From Aurantimonas marianensis (GTDB taxonomy: Bacteria > Pseudomonadota > Alphaproteobacteria > Rhizobiales > Rhizobiaceae), in assembly GCF_024195285.1 (NCBI RefSeq), contig NZ_JALHBS010000009.1, positions 1-64,000 of the forward strand: a DNA stretch of 64,000 nt, given 5' to 3'. The translations under genes and the position numbers were made by a program. Positions 45,513 to 53,969 of the stretch are shown piece after piece; within the stretch, counting starts at the first letter, position 1, and the number at the start of each line of letters is the position of its first letter. The notes under the pieces were generated by a model that saw only the letters and a list, made by a program, of their open reading frames with translations, did not search any database and was not told the DNA's origin.

Positions 45513-47096
45513 ATGCTTCACAGCGCCAAGGGCCTCAATGGCTGCGTCACCGCGCCCCACGCCGCCGCCGCCCTCGCCGGCCGCGATATCCTTGCCAAAG
45601 GCGGCACCGCGATCGAGGCGATGGTGGCCGCCGCCGCCACCATCGCGGTCGTCTATCCTCACATGAATTCGATCGGCGGCGACGGCTTCTGGATCATCCA
45701 GAAGCCCGGCAAGCCGCCCGTCGGCATCTCGGCCTGCGGCAGGGCGGCGGAACTGGCGACTCCGAACTGGTATGCCAGCCACGGTCACAGCGAGATGCCG
45801 ACACGCGGCGCGCACGCCGCGCTGACTGTGCCGGGGACGATTTCCGGCTGGGCCAAGGCGCTGGAGATGGTGGACGGCGGCCGGCGGCTTTCCCTTGACG
45901 GCCTTCTGGCCGACGCGATCGCCCATGCCCGCAACGGCATGGTCATGACCGGCAGTCAGGCTGCCTGTACCGAAGCCAAGATGGACGGGCTGAAGGATGT
46001 GTCCGGTTTCGCCGACATCTTCATGCCGAACGGCACACCGCCGCGCGAAAACGACGTCCTGAAACAGCTGGCGCTTGCGAACACCTTCGAGACCCTCGCC
46101 CGGGACGGGCTGGATTCCTATTATCGCGGCAGTATCGCCAAGACCCACGCGGCGTTCCTGGAAGCGTCCGGATCGCCGTTACGGCTGTCGGATTTCGAGC
46201 GTTTTCAGGCCGAGATCGTCGAGCCCCTGTCGGTCGAATTATCGGTCGGAACCGTCTTCAACATGCCGCCGCCGACGCAAGGCGTTTCCTCGCTGATGAT
46301 TCTGGCCTTGTTCGACCGGCTGAAGGTCGAGATGGCCGAAGGCTTCGACCATCTGCACGGGCTGATCGAGGCGACCAAGCAGGCCTTCATTCTACGCAAT
46401 GCGGGCTTGGGTGACCCCGACTTCATGGATCCGCCCGCCGCCGACTGGCTCTCCGACGCCACGCTCGACTCCCTGTTCGCCAGGATCGATCGGCAGACGG
46501 CATTGGCCTGGCCGCAGCAACCCAAGCCCGGCGATACGATCTGGATGGGCGCCGCCGACCGCGACGGAATGGTCGTGAGCTTCATCCAGAGCGTCTACTG
46601 GGAGTTCGGCTCGGGCCTGACCTGTCCTGACACCGGCGTATTCTTCCAGAACCGTGGCGCGGGCTTTTCCCTGGCCCCCGGCCCCAATCAGCTGGGGCCG
46701 TTGCGCCGACCGTTCCACACGCTCAACCCGGCGCTCGCCCAGCTCGAGGACGGCCGCGTCATTGCCTATGGCACGATGGGCGGCGAAGGTCAGCCGCAGA
46801 CCCAGGCGGCGATATTTTCCCGATACGCGATGTTTGGCCAGGGCCTTCAGGCTGCTATCACCGCGCCGCGCTGGCTGCTCGGCCGCACCTGGGGTGACGC
46901 CACGACGTCGCTGAAGCTGGAGGATCGTTTTGCGCCCGACCTCGTCGCCACGCTGGCGGCAAGCGGCCATGTCGTCGAAATGATCGAACCGTTCTCCGAT
47001 ACGGCCGGCCACGCCGGCGCGCTGGTCCGGCATCCTTCCGGCGTCGTCGAGGGCGCCAGCGATCCACGGGCCGATGGCGCGGCAGTGACGCTTTGA
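45513..47096 (+). CDS. Gamma-glutamyltransferase family (Ntn-hydrolase) protein
   Basis: A 527-aa GGT-family protein that should self-cleave. The large-subunit part starts GCVTAPHAAAALAGRDILAKG and has MNSIGGDGFW. The predicted nucleophile is the Thr of GDTIWMGAADRDG, which aligns with Thr391 of E. coli GGT; the following Thr and His are replaced by Ile and Trp, as in acylase-like subfamilies. GVFFQNRGAGFSL and MGGEGQPQTQ follow. No signal peptide is seen, so it acts in the cytoplasm, probably on the solute imported by the TRAP system (a gamma-glutamyl or acyl-amide compound; inference). Confidence 0.85.
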   Translation: MLHSAKGLNGCVTAPHAAAALAGRDILAKGGTAIEAMVAAAATIAVVYPHMNSIGGDGFWIIQKPGKPPVGISACGRAAELATPNWYASHGHSEMPTRGAHAALTVPGTISGWAKALEMVDGGRRLSLDGLLADAIAHARNGMVMTGSQAACTEAKMDGLKDVSGFADIFMPNGTPPRENDVLKQLALANTFETLARDGLDSYYRGSIAKTHAAFLEASGSPLRLSDFERFQAEIVEPLSVELSVGTVFNMPPPTQGVSSLMILALFDRLKVEMAEGFDHLHGLIEATKQAFILRNAGLGDPDFMDPPAADWLSDATLDSLFARIDRQTALAWPQQPKPGDTIWMGAADRDGMVVSFIQSVYWEFGSGLTCPDTGVFFQNRGAGFSLAPGPNQLGPLRRPFHTLNPALAQLEDGRVIAYGTMGGEGQPQTQAAIFSRYAMFGQGLQAAITAPRWLLGRTWGDATTSLKLEDRFAPDLVATLAASGHVVEMIEPFSDTAGHAGALVRHPSGVVEGASDPRADGAAVTL

Positions 47097-47211
47097 TAAA
47101 CGCTCGGCGGCAAGATCTCGCCGCCGGTTCAGGCGGCGTTGCCTCTTCTCGCCCGCCAAATAACCGCTCGGTACATTTGCAGAGCCAGCCTATGGCCGCT
47201 CAGGACGCCCC

Positions 47212-47955
47212 CTACGCCGCCGCGCTCGCCACGAACGCCGCCTCCGCCAGTGGGATCGCCGCGGGGGTGCCGACGGTGATCCACAGGCCGCCGAGGCGCA
47301 CGCCGTAAAGGCGGTCGGCGTCGATGGCGTCGTCGAAAATGCGGTTGAGCGAGAATTTTTCTTCCCGCATGCCGGAAAACACCTCCGGCTTGAGGATCGC
47401 CGCGCCGGCATAGATGAAGGGCGACATGTCGCGCTCCTCGACGCGGGTGAGCCGCCCCTCGGCGTCCATGACGAAATCGCCCGGCCCGTCATAGCCGGTC
47501 GCCTGGCGCATGTCGGCGATCAGCAGCGAGACGTCCATGCGGGCGGGGTCCCACAGGCTTGCCAGAAGATCGAGATTGTCGCGGTAGCCGTCGATCCAGA
47601 AAGTGTCGGAATTGATCACGTAGAACGGCTCGGTGCCGAGCTCGGGCAGCGCCTTGACGATGCCGCCGCCCGAATCCAGCAGTTCCGCCCGCTCGTCGGA
47701 GATGACGATCTCCATGTCCTTGCGCTTGCGCAGATGCGCGCGCATCAGGTCGGGCAGGTAATGGACGTTGACGACGACCTTTTTCACGCCGTTGCGGGCC
47801 AGCGCGTCGAGGCCGTAGTCGATCAGCGCCTTCCCGCGAATTTCCACCAGCGGCGTCGGGATGGTCGAGGTGATCGGGCGCATCCGTTTGCCGAGCCCGG
47901 CGGCCAGCACCATGGCGGTGGTCGGCTTGAAGGATGCGGCGGGTTTTTCGATCAT
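47212..47955 (-). CDS. murU: Sugar-1-phosphate nucleotidyltransferase, MurU-like
   Basis: A 247-aa nucleotidyltransferase: MVLAAGLGKRMRPITSTIPTPL is the nucleotide-binding loop with the catalytic Arg/Lys region, and VINSDTFWIDG the metal site (NSD). It is annotated in many genomes as mannose-1-phosphate guanylyltransferase, but the gene right upstream is AmgK-like, as in the Pseudomonas/Caulobacter AmgK-MurU route (MurNAc-1-P to UDP-MurNAc), so MurU is the better guess. The start overlaps the tsaE-amgK stop (ATGA). Confidence 0.85.
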   Translation of the reverse strand: MIEKPAASFKPTTAMVLAAGLGKRMRPITSTIPTPLVEIRGKALIDYGLDALARNGVKKVVVNVHYLPDLMRAHLRKRKDMEIVISDERAELLDSGGGIVKALPELGTEPFYVINSDTFWIDGYRDNLDLLASLWDPARMDVSLLIADMRQATGYDGPGDFVMDAEGRLTRVEERDMSPFIYAGAAILKPEVFSGMREEKFSLNRIFDDAIDADRLYGVRLGGLWITVGTPAAIPLAEAAFVASAAA

Positions 47956-49550
47956 GATCGTGTATCCGAGGGTCTGAGGGCCTGGGGCGCGGTGTCCTCG
48001 TCGAGGACGCCCCAGTCCTGGTAGAGGGCGCGGAGCGCGGCGAGCGCGGGATGGCCGAGCGTGCGCCGCAGATAGGCCTTTATGCGCGGTATGTGACGCA
48101 GATATTGCGGCTTGGCGTCCCGTTCCATAAGGCGGACGAAAATGCCGAGGATTTTCGAGGCCCGCTGCGCCGCCATGATGGCGTAGGCGCGCTGGAAGCT
48201 GTCGGCGTCGAAGCCGCCCTCGGCCTGGCGCAGCGCGATATAATGGGCGACCAGCCGGGCTTCGAGTTCCGCCGGAATGTCGACGCGCGCGTCCTGGGCG
48301 AGCGAGGCGACGTCGTAGGCCGAGGGGCCGATGACGGCGTCCTGGAAATCGATCAGCCCGATGCGCTGGCGGCCGGACTGCTCGGGCCGCCAGATGATGT
48401 TGGGCGAGTGGAAGTCGCGCAAGGTCAGGCTTGTCTCGGCGGCGGCCAGAGCCTCGAACAGCGCGTTCCAGGCGGCGGCGAAGTCCGCCCGCTCGTTGTC
48501 CGTGGCGGGGCGGCCCTTGGCGCGGGGCAGATACCAGTCGACGATCAGATCGACCTCGATCCGCATCGCACCGCGATCGAAGGCCGGCACCGTGTGGACG
48601 ATCCCGTCCGCGACCGGCATCTCGCTCGGCCATGGTGTCGCGTGCAGTTCGGCGAGACAGGCGATCGCGGCTTGGTAGCGCTCGGGCACCGGCCGGCCGG
48701 CCGTGTCGAGCAGCGTGTCCGCGCCCAGATGGTCGATCAGTAAGAAGCCGTTGTCGAGATCTGCCTTGCGGATCGCCGGGGCGGCGAAACCGGCCGCGAC
48801 AAGGCTTTGCGCGACGGCGACGAAGGGGGCGACATCCTCGGCCAGATGGGCGATGCGGCTGTAGGGGAGGCCGCTCTGGACCGGTGGCCCGTCCGGCTGA
48901 CGCGGCGCGTCCATCAGGACGAGCGTCTCGCCATTGCTCTCGACGGTCTCGTAGCGGCGGGTCGAGGCGTCGCCGGTGAAGCGGCGGCGGGGCGCCTCGG
49001 CAAGGCCCGCGGCGGCGAGGAAATCGCGGATCGCCAGGCTGCGGCGAATGCGGGCGCCGGCGATCTCGCTCGCGCTGATGGCGGCGATGCGTCCGCTGCC
49101 CGGCGCCATGGCGAGTTCGACGACGACCGTGGCCGCCGCAAGGGCGCTCGGCGCGTTTTGCGGCCATTCGACGAGAGCAATGCCATCGCGGGCGCTGTCC
49201 TCGAAGCCGAGCTCGTCGAGCTCATTGTCGCCGGCGAGGCGGTAGAGATCGAAATGGGCGACCGGCGGCGTCGTCGCGTAGGTCTGCACCAGCGTATAGG
49301 TCGGCGACGGCACTTCGAGGCCGGGATCGTCGGCCAGCGTGCGGATCGCCGCTCGCGCCAGGGTGGACTTGCCGGCGCCCAGATCACCACAGAGGGCGAC
49401 GACGTCACCGGGGTTAAGCGCCAGCGCCAGATCGGCGCCGAGCCGCCGCGTCGCCGCTTCGTCGGCGAGCGTCAGGTCGGCGACCGCCGCGAGCGGCGGG
49501 GGCGCGGGGTGCGTGTCGTCGATCATGCGCGGGGCATTTAGGGCGGTCAT
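47952..49550 (-). CDS. tsaE: TsaE - AmgK fusion (t6A ATPase / amino-sugar kinase)
   Basis: A 532-aa two-domain protein. Residues ~25-165 are TsaE, the ATPase of tRNA threonylcarbamoyladenosine synthesis: Walker A GDLGAGKST (55-63), SPTYTLVQTY and FDLYRL. Residues ~190-520 are an aminoglycoside-phosphotransferase-type kinase: RFTGDASTRRY, catalytic RDFHSPNIIW and metal-binding IDFQDAVIGPSAYD. The second half matches AmgK, the MurNAc/GlcNAc anomeric kinase. The same fusion is annotated in other alphaproteobacteria. ATG 49550 overlaps the divL stop; ATG 49526 is an alternative. With MurU downstream it forms a murein recycling pair. Confidence 0.9.
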   Translation of the reverse strand: MTALNAPRMIDDTHPAPPPLAAVADLTLADEAATRRLGADLALALNPGDVVALCGDLGAGKSTLARAAIRTLADDPGLEVPSPTYTLVQTYATTPPVAHFDLYRLAGDNELDELGFEDSARDGIALVEWPQNAPSALAAATVVVELAMAPGSGRIAAISASEIAGARIRRSLAIRDFLAAAGLAEAPRRRFTGDASTRRYETVESNGETLVLMDAPRQPDGPPVQSGLPYSRIAHLAEDVAPFVAVAQSLVAAGFAAPAIRKADLDNGFLLIDHLGADTLLDTAGRPVPERYQAAIACLAELHATPWPSEMPVADGIVHTVPAFDRGAMRIEVDLIVDWYLPRAKGRPATDNERADFAAAWNALFEALAAAETSLTLRDFHSPNIIWRPEQSGRQRIGLIDFQDAVIGPSAYDVASLAQDARVDIPAELEARLVAHYIALRQAEGGFDADSFQRAYAIMAAQRASKILGIFVRLMERDAKPQYLRHIPRIKAYLRRTLGHPALAALRALYQDWGVLDEDTAPQALRPSDTRS

Positions 49551-52153
49551 TCGGCCGCGTCCTCGAACGGCCTCTGATCGGCGGTGATCTCGCCGGGCGA
49601 TGTCGGATCGAGCGGGAACGTACAGGTGACGGTGGTGCCGCGGTCGGGGCCTGAATCGATGTGCGTCGTGCCGTGGTGCAGTTCGACGAAGCTCTTGACG
49701 ATCGACAGCCCGAGGCCGGCGCCCGACTGCCGCGCCCCGGCCGGGCTGGCCTCGAAGCGCTCGAACATCCGGTCGATCCGGTCGGGCGCGATGCCGGGGC
49801 CGTGGTCGGTCACCCCGAAGGATATCGTGCCGGCGCCGCGTCGTGCCGTCAGGCCGACGGCCGAGCCGGCCGGAGCGAAATTCGCCGCGTTGGACAAAAG
49901 GTTGAACAGGATCTGGGTGAGGCGATGGCCATCGGCGAGAAATGTCCCGCCGGCCTGGCTGAGATCGACGTCGAGCGTGACCCCGGCGTCCGTGAGGCGC
50001 TCGCGCACACCGTCCACCGCATGTTCGACGGTGGCGGCGATGCCGTCCTCGGACAAATCGAGTTCCATGATGCCGGCATCGACCGTCGCGAGATCCAGAA
50101 TGTCGTTGACGATCGTCAGGAGCGACGACGTCGAGGTCGAGATGTAGCCGAGATATTCGCTTTGGCGCTCGTTGAGCGGGCCGGTGTCGCGCGAGCGCAG
50201 CAGCGCCGAGAAGCCGATGATGTTGGTGAGCGGCGAGCGCAGCTCGTAGTTCACATGCTGGACGAAATCGTTCTTGATCTGGTTGGCCTGTTCCAGCGCC
50301 TCGTTTTTCTCGCGCAGCATCCGCTCGGCCTCGCGGGCATCGGAAATGTCGGAGAAGGTCAGCATGGTCTGGCCGTTCGGCAGCGGCACGATGCCGTAGG
50401 CGATGGTACGGCCCGACGACAGCGTCAGCTCGCCGGTCTCCGTATCGCGGCCCGCCTCGTCGAAGGCGGTGACCGCCTGGCTGAACAAAGGCCAGCCCGC
50501 GCCTTGCGCGCTGGCGCCGTCCGCCGGGATCGTCACCGTCGCAAGATCCGGCAAGGTGTGGATGCGGGGCCGCGACAGGAGATAGTCCGGATCGAATCCG
50601 AACATCTCGGCGAAGGCCGGATTCGACAGGCGTAGCCGGCCGTCGCTGCCGAACACGGCGACCGCCTCGCTCAGATAGTCGATGGTCTCGCGCTGCAGCT
50701 GGACGGTCGACTTGACCTGGCTTTCCAGTTCCAGCTTTTCGGTGATGTCCTCGAATACCCATGTGGCCCCGCCGCGTGGTTGCGGCGTCGCGATGACCCG
50801 GAGGGTGCGGCCGTCCGCCAGATGCCACAATGTCTCGGTCGGCTCGGTCGCCCGATAGGCGGCGAGATCCTGGTCCTGGATTTCGCTGCGGAACAGCTTT
50901 TCCGTCGGCAGAATGCCGCGTGTCCTCAGATTGTCGAGCAGCGAAAGATGATCGGGCTCGGACTCCAGATAGGCGTTGGTGAGGTCGAACAGCCGTTGCA
51001 GCGCCGCGTTGTAATAGGTCAGGCGGGTTTTCTCGTCGAACCGCGCGACCGCCGTCGTCAACTGGTCCAGCGTCTCGGACTGGCTGTCGATGGTCTGACG
51101 CAGTTCCATGCGGACCTGTTCGGTCTCCGACACGTCGATGGCGATTCCGGCCGAGCCGAGCGGACCCGACGCCTCGACGACGGCAAAGTTTCGCCGGTCG
51201 GCCTCGACCACCGTCGACAGCTTGCCGGAGAAGATCCGATCCTCGCCGAGACGCGCGGCGATCGCCCTGCGATCCTGCTCGCTGAGAAACTCGATCTGGC
51301 GGTCGAGTCCGTCGGCGACCGACGCCGCGTCGACCGCCCCCGCATAGGCCTCGTTGATCCAGGTCAGACGGCCGTTCCGATCGCGCAGCCAGATCGGCAG
51401 CGGCGCGGCGTCGAAGAGATTCTGCATGGTCTCGATCGTCGCGAGCGAGCGGCGCTGGGCGTCATCTAGCTCGTGAAGGCGTTCGCGCACGCCTTCCAAG
51501 AGGACGAAACGGACGACCGCGAGGCCCCCCAGGGTGCTGCCCGTCGCCTCGATCATGCGGCCGCGCCGCAGGTCGATTTCGAGCCAGAACGATTCGCCGT
51601 CGCCGCGCAGCCGGCCGATCGCCGCGGCAAGCGTCTCGGCGTCCTGGCGTGGCATCCAGTCGCAGAAGGCGAGGAAGCGCCTTTCCTCCGGCGGCGCTCC
51701 GCAGGTTTCAGGAAGGGTGCCGAAGACTTCCGGTTCGCCTGCTCCGGCATAGACGACAAGCCGTTCCGCGCCGGCGGTCAGCAGCGCTGTTCGCGCGTCG
51801 GCCTCTGCGCGGCTTTCGGCCAGGCTCGCGCGCAGACCGTCATTTTCGGCGGCGATCATCGCGCGCTGGCGGATGAGGAAGACCGCGCTCAACATGGCGG
51901 CACCCAGCAGCATGGCGAGAAGCGCGAGATAGAGGACGTCGACCGGACTTAGCATGGCGTCGACGCCGCCGGCGATTGTGTAGGATTGGGCGCGGGTCAC
52001 CGCCGGCGTCAGGATGATCCCCACAGCCAGGCCGGCCGCCGCGACGATGGCGCCGTCACGCGGTCCTCTGTCATTCGCCGCCAGTCTGATGGGATCGGAA
52101 TCCATTCTCATCCGGAAAGCGCCGCCGCGCCCGGATCCGAAACCCTCGAACAT
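49547..52153 (-). CDS. divL: DivL-like PAS sensor kinase with tyrosine at the phospho-acceptor site
   Basis: An 868-aa membrane protein. Two hydrophobic segments lie at ~35-55 and ~70-95, then several PAS domains (around 240-600), then a histidine-kinase-like core. The dimer helix reads FVQHVNYELRSPLTNIIGFS: Tyr636 stands where ordinary kinases have the phospho-acceptor His (SHELR). This substitution defines DivL, the Caulobacter cell-fate factor that works with DivK and CckA to control CtrA. ATP-binding boxes are retained (NLLSNAANFAP, DHGPGIAP, GAGLGLSIV). ATG 52153 is chosen as start; a frame to 52282 is open. It overlaps tsaE-amgK. Confidence 0.88.
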   Translation of the reverse strand: MFEGFGSGRGGAFRMRMDSDPIRLAANDRGPRDGAIVAAAGLAVGIILTPAVTRAQSYTIAGGVDAMLSPVDVLYLALLAMLLGAAMLSAVFLIRQRAMIAAENDGLRASLAESRAEADARTALLTAGAERLVVYAGAGEPEVFGTLPETCGAPPEERRFLAFCDWMPRQDAETLAAAIGRLRGDGESFWLEIDLRRGRMIEATGSTLGGLAVVRFVLLEGVRERLHELDDAQRRSLATIETMQNLFDAAPLPIWLRDRNGRLTWINEAYAGAVDAASVADGLDRQIEFLSEQDRRAIAARLGEDRIFSGKLSTVVEADRRNFAVVEASGPLGSAGIAIDVSETEQVRMELRQTIDSQSETLDQLTTAVARFDEKTRLTYYNAALQRLFDLTNAYLESEPDHLSLLDNLRTRGILPTEKLFRSEIQDQDLAAYRATEPTETLWHLADGRTLRVIATPQPRGGATWVFEDITEKLELESQVKSTVQLQRETIDYLSEAVAVFGSDGRLRLSNPAFAEMFGFDPDYLLSRPRIHTLPDLATVTIPADGASAQGAGWPLFSQAVTAFDEAGRDTETGELTLSSGRTIAYGIVPLPNGQTMLTFSDISDAREAERMLREKNEALEQANQIKNDFVQHVNYELRSPLTNIIGFSALLRSRDTGPLNERQSEYLGYISTSTSSLLTIVNDILDLATVDAGIMELDLSEDGIAATVEHAVDGVRERLTDAGVTLDVDLSQAGGTFLADGHRLTQILFNLLSNAANFAPAGSAVGLTARRGAGTISFGVTDHGPGIAPDRIDRMFERFEASPAGARQSGAGLGLSIVKSFVELHHGTTHIDSGPDRGTTVTCTFPLDPTSPGEITADQRPFEDAAE

Positions 52154-52298
52154 CTTGTCTGCCCCCGTATGTTGCCGCCGCTTTTCGAGACATGACTCAA
52201 GGAAACGCGATCGCGTCGGCCATCCGCCCCCGGACCCCGCGATTCGTTCATGGTAGCTCGTGTAAAATCTTACGCAATCCACAACAAAGCGGGTCGGC

Positions 52299-52340
52299 CA
52301 AAAGAAAAAAGCCGCCGGGACGGCTTGCGTCCCGGCGGCT
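52299..52340 (-). terminator. Intrinsic terminator of ahcY
   Basis: On the minus strand a 13-bp stem (AGCCGCCGGGACG / CGTCCCGGCGGCT) with a short loop is followed by TTTTTTCTTTT. It begins about 30 nt after the ahcY stop and separates ahcY from divL, so the latter needs its own promoter. Confidence 0.9.
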
Positions 52341-52369
52341 GTTCTGGGCGGCCTGACGACGCGGCGGTG

Positions 52370-53770
52370 TCAGTAACGGTAATGCTCGGGTTTGTAGGGC
52401 CCTTGTGGCGTCACGCCGATATAGGCAGCCTGTTCCTCGGAGAGGACGCTCAACCTTGCGCCGAGCTTGTCGAGATGCAGTCGTGCAACTTTCTCGTCCA
52501 AATGCTTCGGCAGCACATAGACTTCGTTCTTGTACTGTTCACCCTTGGTGAAGAGTTCGATCTGCGCCAGCGTCTGATTGGTGAAGGACGCCGACATGAC
52601 GAAGCTCGGATGGCCGGTGGCATTGCCGAGATTGAGCAGCCGGCCCTCGGACAGAAGCAGTATCCGCTTGCCATCCGGGAAGGTGATCATGTCGACCTGC
52701 GGCTTGATGTTCGTCCATTTCAGATTGCGCAGCGCGTCGATCTGAATCTCGTTGTCGAAATGGCCGATATTGCCGACGATCGCCATGTCCTTCATGGCGC
52801 GCATGTCGTCGATGCGCACGACATCCTTGTTGCCGGTCGTGGTGATGACGATGTCGGCGGTCGGCGCCGCGTCCTCGAGCGTCACGACTTCGAAGCCGTC
52901 CATTGCCGCCTGCAGGGCGCAGATCGGATCGACCTCGGTGACCTTCACCCGGGCGCCGGCGCCGACGAGTGAGGCCGCCGAGCCCTTGCCGACATCGCCA
53001 TAGCCGCAGACCAGGGCGACCTTGCCGGCCATCATCACGTCGGTTGCGCGGCGGATGCCGTCGACCAGGGATTCCTTGCAGCCATATTTGTTGTCGAATT
53101 TCGACTTGGTGACGCTGTCATTGACGTTGATCGCCGGGAACGGCAGCAGCCCCTTCTTCTGCAACTGGTAGAGCCGGTTGACGCCTGTTGTCGTCTCCTC
53201 GGTGACGCCTTTGATCGCGTCGCGCTGGCGGGCGAAGAAGCCGGGCGTCTCGGCCATGCGCTTCTTGATCTGCGCGAAGAGGATCTCCTCTTCCTCGTTG
53301 CCGGGATCGGACAGAACGTCCTCGCCGGCCTCGGCGCGCGCGCCGGTGAGAATGTACATCGTGGCGTCGCCGCCATCGTCTAGGATCATGTTGGTGGGCT
53401 CACCGTCCGGCCACTGGAAGATCTTGTCGGTAAAGGTCCAGTAGTCCTCGAGGCTTTCGCCTTTCACCGCATAGACCGGTGTGCCGGTGGCGGCGATCGC
53501 CGCGGCGGCCTGGTCCTGGGTCGAGAAGATGTTGCAGGACGCCCAGCGCACCTCGGCGCCAAGCGCCTGCAGCGTTTCGATGAGCACTGCCGTCTGGATC
53601 GTCATGTGCAGCGATCCGGTGATCCGCGCGCCCTTGAGCGGCTTGTCGGCGCCGAATTCCTCGCGGCAGGCCATCAGGCCCGGCATTTCCGTTTCGGCGA
53701 TGTCGATCTCCTTGCGGCCCCAGTCCGCGAGCGAGAGATCCTTGACGACGTAGTCGTTGGCGTCAGCCAT
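52370..53770 (-). CDS. ahcY: S-adenosylhomocysteine hydrolase
   Basis: A 466-aa cytoplasmic NAD+ enzyme that splits SAH into homocysteine and adenosine, clearing the inhibitor of methyltransferases (the PmtA-like pair in this window would benefit). [33 protein letters not shown] (catalytic Lys/Asp), the NAD loop [12 protein letters not shown] and the C-terminal KPEHYRY tail are conserved. The extra ~40-aa insert seen in bacterial and plant enzymes ([14 protein letters not shown] region) is present. ATG 53770 is the only fitting start. No SAH riboswitch was recognised in the 5' leader. Confidence 0.98.
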   Translation of the reverse strand: MADANDYVVKDLSLADWGRKEIDIAETEMPGLMACREEFGADKPLKGARITGSLHMTIQTAVLIETLQALGAEVRWASCNIFSTQDQAAAAIAATGTPVYAVKGESLEDYWTFTDKIFQWPDGEPTNMILDDGGDATMYILTGARAEAGEDVLSDPGNEEEEILFAQIKKRMAETPGFFARQRDAIKGVTEETTTGVNRLYQLQKKGLLPFPAINVNDSVTKSKFDNKYGCKESLVDGIRRATDVMMAGKVALVCGYGDVGKGSAASLVGAGARVKVTEVDPICALQAAMDGFEVVTLEDAAPTADIVITTTGNKDVVRIDDMRAMKDMAIVGNIGHFDNEIQIDALRNLKWTNIKPQVDMITFPDGKRILLLSEGRLLNLGNATGHPSFVMSASFTNQTLAQIELFTKGEQYKNEVYVLPKHLDEKVARLHLDKLGARLSVLSEEQAAYIGVTPQGPYKPEHYRY

Positions 53771-53969
53771 GTTGCGTCCATTCGTGCTGGAAAAGGATAT
53801 CGTGCCGAAAACGGAATTTCGGCGTTTCTGGCGACGCCATAGCAGGTAGGGAAGACTGCGGCAAGAGGATATAAACATTTGCTTATGTCTTGATGGGTTG
53901 CGGCGTTTTGACCCCGTGGCGTTTCGCGGTAGCTTGGCCCGCTGGGATATCGTCGGGGAGGACGGCCGC

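Noticed and set aside
53771-53969. SAH or SAM riboswitch upstream of ahcY
   Set aside because: I looked for the conserved SAH-riboswitch core and SAM-II type pairing in the leader and saw neither. An Infernal search would be decisive.
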